Source: CAIMTB01 sp964608505 (GTDB lineage Bacteria > Verrucomicrobiota > Verrucomicrobiia > Limisphaerales > CAIMTB01). Taken from it: a DNA stretch of 64,000 nucleotides. Location of the stretch: assembly GCA_964608505.1 (NCBI GenBank), contig CAZSOV010000004.1:6656-70655 (forward strand), read 5' to 3'. The notes under the pieces were generated by a model. It did not search any database. It saw only the letters and a list, made by a program, of their open reading frames with translations, and was not told the origin of the DNA. Below, piece after piece: positions 51,322 to 60,436 of the stretch (position 1 is its first letter; every line of letters begins with the position of its first letter). A program made the translations under genes and the position numbers.

Positions 51322-53730
51322 ATGCGCGCTACGTTCTGCAAGGCTTTGGTGTCGGGTGTCCTCGTCAGCGTTTTGCCGTGGAGTGGGACCGCCGAGGACG
51401 GGCTGAATCTCCCCTTGCCGGTACCCCAGGAACGATCCGCGGCGACCGCGCGACTATCCAAGACGGTGGTGGAAACCCGTCCGCTGGATGACATGGAGCG
51501 TCCGGAGGGGTGGAGTGGATTCGGGCCCGGGGCAATGTCGTTTACGGAGGAACGGGCGCGGAACGGGCGCCGGTCGGTGCGCTGGACGTCGCCAACGAAG
51601 CTGGATCGCCCGGGGCCGGTCCTGGGGCGTCCCTTCGGGGAGACCGGGGTGCGGCGGGCGTTTCCGGGGGAGGACTGGACGCCGTTCAACCGCCTGAGTT
51701 TTCAAGTGTTTCCCCATCTGCCTGGTTTCCGGACGATTTCGTTGCTGATCAAGTTTCGGGCGCAAGGCAGCGAGTCCTGGCCGTACACGTTTGGCCATCT
51801 GCATCATGTCCTGCTACAGGCGGACACTTGGAATCACGTGGTTTGGGAGATCCCGCACCTGCCCAGGACGCAGGTGACGGGCTTGGATTTCGTCTATCGG
51901 CTGCAGGGAAACGAGCGGGGGGCAACGGAGACGGTGCAGTTCGACCTCGACGATTTGCGGTTGGAGCGGGTGGACGAACCGGATCCGTGGCGGGGTTGGG
52001 AGGTGGCACCCGGTCGTTTGGCGTACAACCACCTCGGATATCGGAACGGAGCCAGGAAGGTCGCCGTCGCCGCGGCACCGGGATCCAGTGGTGGGAACCT
52101 GGGGTTCTCAGTCGAACGGGTGGGGGGGGAGTCGGGGGAGGGACCGGACGCCGGCACGGCGAAAGGGAGTGGCGCGGGCGCCGGGCCGATGGCCTACCAA
52201 GGCGTGGTCCAGGTATGGACCAACGGGCTGGGGAGATTCGCGGTGCTGGACTTCTCCGACCTCCGAACGTCCGGTTCTTACAGGTTGAGATATGGATCGA
52301 CGATGAGTCGACCGTTTCGGATCGGTGATGGGGTGTGGGATGAAGCCCGGCGCGCGACGGTGAATCAATATCGGTGCCAACGTTGCGGGGAGGCGGTTCC
52401 CGGGATTCACGAGGCGTGTCATTTGGATTGGCAGGTGAAACATGGAACCGCGCGGATTCCGATCCACGGGGGTTGGCACGATGCGGGCGACTTGTCGCAG
52501 GGATTGGTCAACACCGGGGAGGCGACCCTGGCGCTGCTGGACGCAGCCCAGCGTTTGACTGGGCGGCAGGGGACGGAATCCGGGCGGTTGGCGCGCGAAG
52601 CTCGTTGGGGAATGGAGTGGTTGCTGCGGACCCGGTTCGGGGATGGCCACCGGTTGGGGTGGGCGACGATGGATTTCTGGACCGACGGCGTGCTGGGCAA
52701 TGCGGACGATGTGGTGGTGGAGGCTGGCGACTCAGCCCTGGACAATTTCATCGCGGCGCGGGCAGGGGCGCGGGCCGCCCGCTGGTTTCGGGAGTCGGAC
52801 CCGATTTTTGCCGCGATCGCGGGGCGGACCGCGCGGGAGGATTGGAGTTTTGCGCTGGGCCGGATGCGCTCGCCGAATACGGAGCTCGCGTCGGCGGCGA
52901 TTCGGGCGGCGGTGGAACTGCATCGTTGGGATCCGCGGGACGAATACCGGGAGCGAGCCGCGGAATGGGCCCGTGGGCTGCTTGCGGCCCAGCAGGCGGA
53001 GCCGATCCCGACGTGGAAGGTGCCGCTGGCGGGGTTCTTCCATACGGGTCCGGATCGCCGGCGTCCGCTGACCTATCCGCACCGCGGGCACCACGACGGG
53101 CCGGTGGTGGCGCTGGTAGAAATGGTGGAGGCGTTTCCAAGCCACGCGGAGGCGGGGGAATGGCGGCAGGGGGTGCGCCGCCACGCGGAGTATCTGCGGG
53201 CGACGACGGCGTTCACGGCCCCCTGGTGTTTTCCCGCGGCGGGCCTGTACCGGGCGAGCGACGCCGATCCGGGCGCGGCGGCCCAGATCCGGGAGGGGAT
53301 CGAGGTGGGGGAGGGCTGGTATCTGCGCCGATTTCCGGTGTGGGGGGAAATGCGGGGCAACTCGGGCGTGTTGTTGTCGCAGGCACGGGCGTTGTCGGCG
53401 GCGGCCCGGTTGTTGCAGGACGAGGAGCTGGCGGCGCTCGCCGAGACCCAACTGGAGTGGCACCTGGGCCGGAATCCATTTGGCCAGAGCCTGATGTACG
53501 GGGTTGGACACGCGTTCACCCCCCAGTACAGCGCGATGTCGGGCGACCTCACCGGCGGGTTGCCGGTGGGGATCCAGACCCGGGGAGCGGAGGACGTGCC
53601 CTATTGGCCGGCGGCAAATTGCTACAACTACGCGGAAATCTGGGTGCACCCGTCGACGCGGTTTCTGGAGGTGTGGTCGGATCTCGAAGTTTATGCATCC
53701 GAAGGGGCTCGGGGGCCGGATAAGCAGTGA
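51322..53730 (+). CDS. Secreted GH9-family glycoside hydrolase (cellulase-like)
   Basis: An 802-residue protein. It has a signal peptide (ALVSGVLVSVLPWSGTA), then a galactose-binding-like N-terminal segment with NGRRSVRWTSPTK and FQVFPHLPGFRTISLLIK. Next comes an Ig-like cellulase domain (LAYNHLGYRNGARKVAV) and the (alpha/alpha)6 GH9 barrel. Catalytic features are the GGWHDAGDLSQG loop with D387 and D390, LGRNPFGQSLMYGVG, and E772 in NYAEIWVHPSTRF. The family hydrolyses beta-1,4-glucans by inversion. ATG 51322 follows GGGGAGG by about 11 bases. Its last four bases overlap an ECF sigma-factor gene. Confidence 0.85.
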   Translation: MRATFCKALVSGVLVSVLPWSGTAEDGLNLPLPVPQERSAATARLSKTVVETRPLDDMERPEGWSGFGPGAMSFTEERARNGRRSVRWTSPTKLDRPGPVLGRPFGETGVRRAFPGEDWTPFNRLSFQVFPHLPGFRTISLLIKFRAQGSESWPYTFGHLHHVLLQADTWNHVVWEIPHLPRTQVTGLDFVYRLQGNERGATETVQFDLDDLRLERVDEPDPWRGWEVAPGRLAYNHLGYRNGARKVAVAAAPGSSGGNLGFSVERVGGESGEGPDAGTAKGSGAGAGPMAYQGVVQVWTNGLGRFAVLDFSDLRTSGSYRLRYGSTMSRPFRIGDGVWDEARRATVNQYRCQRCGEAVPGIHEACHLDWQVKHGTARIPIHGGWHDAGDLSQGLVNTGEATLALLDAAQRLTGRQGTESGRLAREARWGMEWLLRTRFGDGHRLGWATMDFWTDGVLGNADDVVVEAGDSALDNFIAARAGARAARWFRESDPIFAAIAGRTAREDWSFALGRMRSPNTELASAAIRAAVELHRWDPRDEYRERAAEWARGLLAAQQAEPIPTWKVPLAGFFHTGPDRRRPLTYPHRGHHDGPVVALVEMVEAFPSHAEAGEWRQGVRRHAEYLRATTAFTAPWCFPAAGLYRASDADPGAAAQIREGIEVGEGWYLRRFPVWGEMRGNSGVLLSQARALSAAARLLQDEELAALAETQLEWHLGRNPFGQSLMYGVGHAFTPQYSAMSGDLTGGLPVGIQTRGAEDVPYWPAANCYNYAEIWVHPSTRFLEVWSDLEVYASEGARGPDKQ

Positions 53731-54380
53731 TCGTGACGGGTCCCAGGTTCATCCCGGACTTGAATCGAGGCGCCATCCGCCTCCCTGTACGTTTTGTGAC
53801 GGACGCATCCGGCACCGGCACCGATGCCGATCAGGAGCGTCGCTGGCTGGAGGCCATGGCTTCGGGGCGGCACGAGGCCCTGGCCTGCCTGTACCAGCGG
53901 CGGGGGGCGGCGCTGTATTCGTTGCTGATCCGGATGGTGGGCTCGACGGACGAGGCGGAGGAACTATTGCAGGATGCGTTCGTGCAGTTCTGGAGGCGCG
54001 CGGGCACGTACGATCCGGCGAAGGCGTCGCCGTGGACCTGGATGGTGATGATCGCGCGAGGTCTGGCGGTGGATCGGTTGAGGTCGCGGTCACGGCGGCA
54101 GGTGCATCTGACGGCCTACGAGCAGGAGGTGGCCTCTCTGGAGGTGGAGCACGTTCGCCCGGAGACGACCCTGCTGGATCGGGAGGCGGCGGATCGGGTC
54201 GGAGAGGCGTTGCGCCGATTGTCGGATCCGCAACGGGAGGCCATCGAACTGGCGTTCTACCGGGGTTGGAGCCACGAGGAAATTTCCCGGGCCAGCGGGC
54301 AGCCGCTGGGCACCGTGAAGTCGCATATTCGCCGGGGCATGCTCGCCCTGAGGCAAATGCTGAAGGATTTCTATGCCTGA
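53727..54380 (+). CDS. ECF-type RNA polymerase sigma factor
   Basis: A 217-residue protein. Region 2 spans about residues 50-115: EALACLYQRRGAALYSLL, EAEELLQDAFVQFWRRA, then SPWTWMVMIARGLAVDRLRS. Region 4 covers about 160-212, with LRRLSDPQREAIELAFYRG and the HTH SHEEISRASGQPLGTVKSHI. It resembles the SigK-type ECF group that pairs with RskA-type anti-sigma factors, and such a gene follows directly. The start is GTG 53727, overlapping the GH9 stop. Coupling to an enzyme gene on the upstream side is unusual for a sigma factor. Confidence 0.9.
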   Translation: MIVTGPRFIPDLNRGAIRLPVRFVTDASGTGTDADQERRWLEAMASGRHEALACLYQRRGAALYSLLIRMVGSTDEAEELLQDAFVQFWRRAGTYDPAKASPWTWMVMIARGLAVDRLRSRSRRQVHLTAYEQEVASLEVEHVRPETTLLDREAADRVGEALRRLSDPQREAIELAFYRGWSHEEISRASGQPLGTVKSHIRRGMLALRQMLKDFYA

Positions 54381-55860
54381 ACCGATCACGCGGGCGGAGG
54401 ACGCCGGCCTGTATGTGCTGGATCTCCTGGATCCGGAGGCCCGGCGCGCGTTCGAGGCGGAACTCGCGATCTCGCCCGAATTGCAGCGGCAGGTCGTCGA
54501 CCTGCAATCCAATCTCGAGGCGCTCGCGGTGGCCGCTCCCCCGCGTGTTCCTCCCGCCCGCGTGTGGGGTGCGATAGCCCGGCGGACTGCCGAAGCACCG
54601 GGTGCCACCGAGCCCACGCCCACGGCCTGGCATTGGGTCCGCCGGTGGCTCGCCAGCGGCTGGGCGGTCGCCGGAATCCTGGCGGCGGCCTTTCTGATTC
54701 AATGGGGTTCGGCCCTGCTTCCCACCCGGATGGCCCGCTCCGAGGTGCCGGATTTCGCGGCCCGCGACGCGGCGGCGGGTTCCGGAGATGCGGCGGGAAC
54801 CCGGGCGAAATCGGGACCCAAAGGAATCGGACCGCCCCCGCCCCGGTCCCCCTCCGGAGCCGGACCGGGTGTTGCCTCCCGCTCGCAGGCGGTCGATGGC
54901 GAGGCGGAACGCCTCCGGGACCGGGTCCGGTTGCTGTCGGATCAGGTGTCGTGGCTGATGCACGTGCTTACGCAACGGGCGGTGGTTCCCGCGGGGGCGG
55001 CCCGCCTGCAGGTGTTCCGGTTGGTGGGCACCAACGGGATGCCCGAACTCACCGGCGCGTCCGGACCTGATTTCCGCGCCCCCGGCCCGGCGGCCCCGGT
55101 GCAGTCCACGCCGGCCACGCCGGACGTGGCTGCCACTTCGCCCACGCCAAGGCCCGCAACCACGGTGCCGGAGGCGAGTGAAACCGCGCCTGACTACACC
55201 TATGCCTTGGCGCTGACCGCCGCCCGCCAGTTGGCCAGTACCGCACCCCTCCAGACGCCGCCCAACCGGTTTCTGACGGATCCCGCCGGACGAACCCCGA
55301 TTTCGACCGATGCCGTGCCGGGGAGCGGTCTGGCGGAGGACGCGGGTGCCGGGTTGGCAACGGGGGGCGATGTTTCAAACCCCTCCGCCGCGGGACATCC
55401 GGAACCGATCCAGATCGTCGATCTGTCCACCTCGAGCCCGGTGGTCACGACGCTTCCCGGGGGGACGGATCAGGACCCGGTGTCGGCCCCGGTCGCCGGC
55501 GCGGCTGCGGATCCCGCGTTGGTTTCGGCGTCGGATGGTTCGGCCTTCGGAGCGTATGCTCCCGACACGGGTGCCGGGGCGATCGCCTTCCGGGTACCCG
55601 CGTCCGGCGACGAGCACGGAGTTCTTCAGCTCTGGATGACCGACCCGCAATCGGGCCTGACGACGAGTCTTGGCTACGCACCATTGGGGACATGGACGGT
55701 GGATTCGTCGGTGCTGGTGATGCGGTTCCAGTACGAGGGAATTACGGGTTCGATGCCGACGTTCATGGTGACCCGCGAGCCTCCGGGGGGCTCGATTGTT
55801 CCCACGGGTCCGGTGGTGGTGCATCCCCCCACGAACACGCCCCACCCGCCGAATCCGTGA
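54373..55860 (+). CDS. Transmembrane anti-sigma factor (RskA-like) with long periplasmic region
   Basis: A 495-residue protein. The N-terminal cytoplasmic part (ITRAEDAGLYVLDLLDPEA, FEAELAISPELQRQV) is the RskA-type anti-sigma domain. One transmembrane helix follows (GWAVAGILAAAFLIQWGSALL). The periplasmic part begins with a coiled-coil-like EAERLRDRVRLLSDQVSWL, continues through a long Pro/Ala/Thr-rich linker of about 250 residues, and ends with an RskA C-terminal-like beta domain (GVLQLWMTDPQSGLTTSLG). RskA itself is about half this length. The gene overlaps the sigma gene by 8 bp. Release of the sigma factor presumably needs proteolysis after an envelope signal. Confidence 0.82.
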   Translation: MPEPITRAEDAGLYVLDLLDPEARRAFEAELAISPELQRQVVDLQSNLEALAVAAPPRVPPARVWGAIARRTAEAPGATEPTPTAWHWVRRWLASGWAVAGILAAAFLIQWGSALLPTRMARSEVPDFAARDAAAGSGDAAGTRAKSGPKGIGPPPPRSPSGAGPGVASRSQAVDGEAERLRDRVRLLSDQVSWLMHVLTQRAVVPAGAARLQVFRLVGTNGMPELTGASGPDFRAPGPAAPVQSTPATPDVAATSPTPRPATTVPEASETAPDYTYALALTAARQLASTAPLQTPPNRFLTDPAGRTPISTDAVPGSGLAEDAGAGLATGGDVSNPSAAGHPEPIQIVDLSTSSPVVTTLPGGTDQDPVSAPVAGAAADPALVSASDGSAFGAYAPDTGAGAIAFRVPASGDEHGVLQLWMTDPQSGLTTSLGYAPLGTWTVDSSVLVMRFQYEGITGSMPTFMVTREPPGGSIVPTGPVVVHPPTNTPHPPNP

Positions 55861-55975
55861 TCGCGCCTTCCGTCCGGTCGGGCCCGCGCCGGGGCGAAGT
55901 GCGGCGGGCGTGGTTGGGAACCGAACCGACCCACGCGCGGCGGCGGACGCGGGGGCGGACCCCGGGAAATTCCGT

Positions 55976-56076
55976 GGACGGAAAGGCCCGCGCTTCGGGC
56001 GTTCGAAATGCGTTGCCGTGTATCTGCCCTTGCCGGGAGGAGCCAACGCACGTTCGGAGCGCGGACCTTTCCGTCC
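55976..56076. repeat. Long imperfect inverted repeat after the anti-sigma gene
   Basis: The left arm starts GGACGGAAAGGCCCGCGC (55976) and runs to about 56015. The right arm (56044-56076) ends GCGCGGACCTTTCCGTCC. The first 18 bases pair with one mismatch, and pairing continues with gaps to GCGTTG/CAACGC. There is no T-tract. It could be a REP/MITE-type element or a structured transcript end. The surrounding 55861-56191 has no gene. Confidence 0.7.
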
Positions 56077-56191
56077 CGGCGCGCCGCTGAATGGATGATG
56101 CCCAATGCCCAGGGCTTTTGTGTTGAGTCCGCGTGATCGGGCCGGTCGGGGAGATTGTTGCGGCGAGGGGCAGGGGGCGGAAGAGTGGGGC

Positions 56192-57232
56192 ATGACAACG
56201 GGCGGACGGGTACCGATCGGGCCGGAGGAACGCAGGCGGATCGAGGCGCTGGTGGGGGCGCGCGCCGGGGCGGGGCATCCCACGGCGGACCTCGTGGCGG
56301 ACGTCATGGAGAGCGCGCTGAAGATGCTCGAGGACGTACGGGACCGTGGGGATGCGCGGTTGATGGCGACGGCCATGCGCGAGCTGCGGTATTCGTGTCG
56401 ATTATTCGAGCCGTACGCGCATCGCCGCAAGGTCTCGGTCTTTGGATCGGCGCGGACGCAACCGGGGAAGGAGGAATACCGGATGGCGGTGGAGTTGGGG
56501 CGCCAGTTGCAGGCGGCGGGCTACATGGTGATCACCGGGGCGGGCCCCGGGATCATGCAGGCGGGGCACGAGGGCGCGGGGCCCGAGGCAAGTTTCGGCC
56601 TGAACATCCGGCTGCCCTGGGAGCAGGGGGCGAATCCGGTGATCAGCGGGGACGAGAAATTGATCACGTTCCGCTATTTCTTCACGCGCAAGCTCATGTT
56701 CATCCGGCAATCCGACGCCATCGTGCTGTTCCCGGGCGGATTCGGGACGCTGGACGAGGGATACGAGGCGCTGACCCTGATGCAGACCGGCAAGGCGAAG
56801 CTGCGTCCACTGCTGCTCATGGATCGTCCGGGAGGGACGTACTGGAAGAGTTTCGACCGGTACGTCCGCGAGCACCTGCTGGGCGACGGGCTCATCTCGC
56901 CGGACGATCTGCACCTGTACCAGATGACCGAGCGCTGCGAGGAGGCGGTACGCTCGATCAACCGGTTCTATCGGAACTACCACTCCGCCCGTTTCGTGCG
57001 CGACTGGTACGTGATCCGGCTGCAACGGGCCCCGACGGAAGCGGCGGTGGCGGGATTGAACGAGGATTTCGGGGACATCCTGGAGGCCGGCGGTGAACTG
57101 CGCGTGGTGGCGCCGTTCGCGGACGAGGTCGAGGATGGGGACGCGCTGGATCGGGCGCGGGTGGCATTCCGGTTCGATCGTCGTCAGTACGGACGCCTGC
57201 GGCAGCTGATCGATGCCCTGAACAACTACTGA
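56192..57232 (+). CDS. LOG-family protein (TIGR00730-like nucleotide phosphoribohydrolase)
   Basis: A 346-residue protein. The Rossmann-type domain shows VSVFGSARTQPGKEEY, ITGAGPGIMQAGHEGAG and the signature loop FPGGFGTLDEGYEALTLMQ (PGGxGTxxE), whose Arg and Glu neighbours hydrolyse nucleoside 5'-monophosphates in LOG enzymes. About 90 residues precede this domain and about 110 follow it, so it belongs to the longer bacterial subgroup; the substrate there is less certain than for plant-type LOG. ATG 56192 is preferred over upstream starts that would add unstructured sequence. It converges with the MarR gene, overlapping by 7 bp. Confidence 0.83.
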   Translation: MTTGGRVPIGPEERRRIEALVGARAGAGHPTADLVADVMESALKMLEDVRDRGDARLMATAMRELRYSCRLFEPYAHRRKVSVFGSARTQPGKEEYRMAVELGRQLQAAGYMVITGAGPGIMQAGHEGAGPEASFGLNIRLPWEQGANPVISGDEKLITFRYFFTRKLMFIRQSDAIVLFPGGFGTLDEGYEALTLMQTGKAKLRPLLLMDRPGGTYWKSFDRYVREHLLGDGLISPDDLHLYQMTERCEEAVRSINRFYRNYHSARFVRDWYVIRLQRAPTEAAVAGLNEDFGDILEAGGELRVVAPFADEVEDGDALDRARVAFRFDRRQYGRLRQLIDALNNY

Positions 57233-57753
57233 GGCGGCGGCGAATCGTCGGGGTCCGAGGGGGAACGGGCGGCGGACTGGCAGGCGGCGGAGAGTCGCTG
57301 AAGGTTGGCGAGGAAGGAACGCAGTTCATCGGGGGACAGATCGCGGAGGACCTCGTCCTGCAGCCGGGCGGCGACGGTTCTGGCGGAGCGAAAACGTTGG
57401 CGTCCGGTGGGTGCCAGGCGAAGGCGGCGGGCGCGACGGTCGGACGGGTCGGTCTCGCGGGCCAGCAAACCGGACCGCTCCATGCGTTCGACGAGGGAGG
57501 CGACGGTGTTCGGGTCGGAGGCCATGCGGCGGGTGAGCTCGGATTGGGTCAGCCCGGCGCGCCCGGCCTCGGAGAGATTGCGGAGGACGGTGAACTGGTC
57601 GGGCGTGAGGTCGAGGTGCGCAATGCGGCGGCGGAAGGCCTGGTTGAGCCCGTACCAGGCATGGCGAAGGAGGGGTGGCAGGCGGCGTTCGGACGGGGGG
57701 GCGCCTGCGGGAGGGGCGGGGGTGCGAGAACGGGGTTTGCGGGGGGAGGGCAT
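57226..57753 (-). CDS. MarR-family transcriptional regulator
   Basis: A 175-residue protein. The winged helix includes LTPDQFTVLRNLSEAGRAGL, TQSELTRRMASDPNTVASLV and the wing ETDPSDRRARRLRLAPTGR. The C-terminal helix SPDELRSFLANLQRL is the dimerisation element. It is divergent from the PQQ-propeller genes; the 251-bp gap carries a palindrome and a TATAAT, so it probably regulates that gene set. ATG 57753 is chosen because upstream sequence is basic, proline-rich and unlike the family. Confidence 0.85.
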   Translation of the reverse strand: MPSPRKPRSRTPAPPAGAPPSERRLPPLLRHAWYGLNQAFRRRIAHLDLTPDQFTVLRNLSEAGRAGLTQSELTRRMASDPNTVASLVERMERSGLLARETDPSDRRARRLRLAPTGRQRFRSARTVAARLQDEVLRDLSPDELRSFLANLQRLSAACQSAARSPSDPDDSPPPQ

Positions 57754-57927
57754 GGCGGATGCGGGAGATGTGATCCGGACGATGGACGCGGTTCTTGCGG
57801 GGGATGCGGGGAAGATTCGGCGGGTGGTAGGGTCGGTGCTCGGGGACGCGGGCGGACTCCGGTTCCGATGCCGCCCCGGGTCCCGGCGGCTCCCGTGCCT
57901 CTCCGGGCGCGAAATGGTACGTACAGG

Positions 57928-57945
57928 TATAATTCGTTTGCAAAC
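57928..57945 (+). promoter_or_regulatory. TATAAT box and GTTTGCAAAC palindrome upstream of the PQQ genes
   Basis: A perfect -10 TATAAT at 57928-57933 is followed by the perfect 10-bp palindrome GTTTGCAAAC at 57936-57945, where transcription would start. A further palindrome, GTACGTAC, lies at 57917-57924. No consensus -35 is seen. The position fits an operator for the divergent MarR protein. Confidence 0.5.
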
Positions 57946-58004
57946 ATCCGCTTGCGTTCTAACAGTCTCGCCGGTTGTCCGTGCAACTTTTTCCAACGCC
58001 AGAC

Positions 58005-60374
58005 ATGACTTCAGAAAATCCCCTTTCGGCCAGCGGTGCTGCCCGCACGAAGTTCTCCCGTATCGCGGTCCTGGCCGGGCTTGGTTCCCTGCTGGGGGGA
58101 GGCTGGACCGCGCAGGGAGCGGTGACCGGCTGGTTGTCCTGGCGGGGCCCTGAGCAAAGCGGCGTCTCCCGCGAGACGGGGTTGCCGGAACGGATCGGGT
58201 CCGCGGGCGAGGCGCTGTGGGTGGCGGACTGGGGCGGCCAGTCGACGCCCGTCATCGCCAACGGTCGGCTGTACGTGATGGGGTACAAGGACGACGGGCC
58301 GGACCTTCAGGAGGGGGTGGCCTGTCTCGACGCCGAAACGGGGAAGCCGCTCTGGCGAAAGACCTTCAACGATTTCCTGAGCGACACCATCTACCTGCGG
58401 TATTCGACGGCGACGCCGGCCATCGATGCGGAGTCGGGTCAGGTGTACACGCTGGGCACCCAGGGATTGCTGGCCGCTTTCACGGCGGATGGGGAACTGG
58501 TGTGGAGCCATTCGCTGATGGAGAAGTTCGGGCGGTTGACGTTCCCGAACAGCCGCACCGCGTCCCCGGTGGTGGATGGGGATCTGGTCATCACCCGGGG
58601 CATCACGAGCAACTGGGGCGCCCAGGGCGCGGCCGGGGACCGGTTCTACGCGTTCGACAAGAAGACGGGCGAGCTCGTCTGGTCCTCGAGTCCGGGCGGA
58701 CGACCGATGGACAATTCCTTTTCGCAGCCCTACCTGACCTGGCTGCGGGGCAAGCGGGTGGCCATCGCGGCGAGCGGTGACGGATCGGTGGTCTGCCTCA
58801 ACGCGCGGACCGGCGATCCGATCTGGCGGGTGCCGCTGGCGAAGGCGGGCATCAACGCCACGGCGCTGGTGCACAACAACGACAAGGTGATCGCCATCTA
58901 CGGCACGCCGTACGAGCCGGGTCAGCTGGTGGCCTTCCGCATTCCCGATGTCGAGCCGGCGAATGCGGCGAGCGCGCCCGTCGTCGTGGAGCGTTCCGCG
59001 GTGGAGCTTTGGTCGGACCCCGAGATTTCGACGTCGACGAGTTCCCCGATTCTGGTGGGGGACCGGTTGTACGTGACGAAGGAGAAGGGGGATTTGGTGG
59101 CGGTGGACGTGATGACGGTCAAGGTCGCGTGGTCGTTCCAGCTGGGCATCGAGCAGCGGAATTCCTCCCCGTTGTATGCGGACGGCAAGATCTACGCGCC
59201 GATTCTCGACAACCCGGTGGGTAAGGATGCGGGCACGGCGGGCGAGGCGGGGAGCAAGGGCGGCTTCTACATCCTGCGGGACAAGGGGACGTCGGCGGAG
59301 GCCCTGACGCACATCGAACTGGACGGGCGCTGTTTCGGAACCCCGGTGGCGTATAACGGCAAGGTCTATCTCCAGACCGCCCGCAAGCTGTACGCGTTCG
59401 GCAAGGCCGGGAACAACCCCGGGCTGCCTCCGGCGGTCGCCGCGCCGGCCTGGCCCAAACCGGGACCGGCAGCCCAGCTTCAGATCATTCCGTCGGAGGT
59501 CCTTCTCCATCCGGGCAGCAAGGCGTCGTTTCGCGCCCGGAAGCTGGATGCCAACGGGCTGTTCGTGGAGGACGTCCGGGATCCCAAGAGCCTGACTTGG
59601 AGCTCCTACATTCCGCCGACCGCGCTGGTGAAGGCGACGATGGACGGCCGGTTCAACGCGCAGGGCGAGCTCGAAGTGGCTCCGGGCGCGCGGACTTCCG
59701 CCGGGGCCTTCGAGGCCAAACTGGACGGTCTGAAGGGTTACATTCGCGGTCGCGTGCTGCCGAACCTGCCGATCCGGGAGAACTTCGAGGGCTTCGAACT
59801 GAGCGGGATGACCACGAACACCGTCGAGCCCCCGACCGCCTTTGCCTATCCGCCCTTGCCCTGGATCGGGGCGCGGTTTCGGTTCGAGGTCCGCGAGGTC
59901 GACGGCACCAAGGCGCTGACCAAGACCATCGACAACAAACTGTTCCAACGGGGCACGGCCTTCATCGGCGAGGCGGGGATGAGCCGTTACACGATCCAGG
60001 CGGACGTTCGGAGCGAGGGCACCCGACGGAAGATGTCGGAAGTGGGCGTGGTGAATCAGCGGTACATCATCGTGCTGAAGGGCAACTCCCAGGAACTCGA
60101 GGTGAACTCCAACCAGGAGCGCCTGAAGGTGGCGGTGCCGTTCCGCTGGCAGCCGAACGCCTGGTACACCCTGAAGGCCCGGGTCGATCTGGCGGACGAC
60201 CACACCGGCGTCGTCCGGGCCAAGGCCTGGAAACGCGGCGATCCCGAGCCCGCGGCCTGGACCATCGAGGTGCCGCACAAAACGGCGCATCGCGAGGGCT
60301 CGCCCGGCCTCTATGCCCTCAGCCCGCAGGAAATGCGGGTGTTCATCGACAACGTCCAGGTCACCGCGAATTGA
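58005..60374 (+). CDS. Secreted PQQ-like beta-propeller protein with C-terminal LamG/DUF1080-like domain
   Basis: A 789-residue protein. The export signal includes FSRIAVLAGLGSLLGGGWTA. About 400 residues of PQQ-type blades follow, such as TPVIANGRLYVMGYKD, VACLDAETGKPLWRKTF, YAFDKKTGELVWSSSP and SSPLYADGKIYAPIL. From about residue 590 a jelly-roll domain (IRENFEGFELSGM, YTIQADVRSEGTRRKMSEVG, VFIDNVQVTAN) resembles LamG/DUF1080 modules. No PQQ-dehydrogenase catalytic residues were recognised, so it is likelier a binding or assembly protein than an alcohol dehydrogenase. ATG 58005 fits the signal peptide; a GTG 30 bases upstream is possible. Confidence 0.8.
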   Translation: MTSENPLSASGAARTKFSRIAVLAGLGSLLGGGWTAQGAVTGWLSWRGPEQSGVSRETGLPERIGSAGEALWVADWGGQSTPVIANGRLYVMGYKDDGPDLQEGVACLDAETGKPLWRKTFNDFLSDTIYLRYSTATPAIDAESGQVYTLGTQGLLAAFTADGELVWSHSLMEKFGRLTFPNSRTASPVVDGDLVITRGITSNWGAQGAAGDRFYAFDKKTGELVWSSSPGGRPMDNSFSQPYLTWLRGKRVAIAASGDGSVVCLNARTGDPIWRVPLAKAGINATALVHNNDKVIAIYGTPYEPGQLVAFRIPDVEPANAASAPVVVERSAVELWSDPEISTSTSSPILVGDRLYVTKEKGDLVAVDVMTVKVAWSFQLGIEQRNSSPLYADGKIYAPILDNPVGKDAGTAGEAGSKGGFYILRDKGTSAEALTHIELDGRCFGTPVAYNGKVYLQTARKLYAFGKAGNNPGLPPAVAAPAWPKPGPAAQLQIIPSEVLLHPGSKASFRARKLDANGLFVEDVRDPKSLTWSSYIPPTALVKATMDGRFNAQGELEVAPGARTSAGAFEAKLDGLKGYIRGRVLPNLPIRENFEGFELSGMTTNTVEPPTAFAYPPLPWIGARFRFEVREVDGTKALTKTIDNKLFQRGTAFIGEAGMSRYTIQADVRSEGTRRKMSEVGVVNQRYIIVLKGNSQELEVNSNQERLKVAVPFRWQPNAWYTLKARVDLADDHTGVVRAKAWKRGDPEPAAWTIEVPHKTAHREGSPGLYALSPQEMRVFIDNVQVTAN

Positions 60375-60436
60375 TCCGGTCCGGCCTCGATTCCCGAAGC
60401 GTTCATCCCCGTCGTTCGTCTCCGTTCTCACATTCC

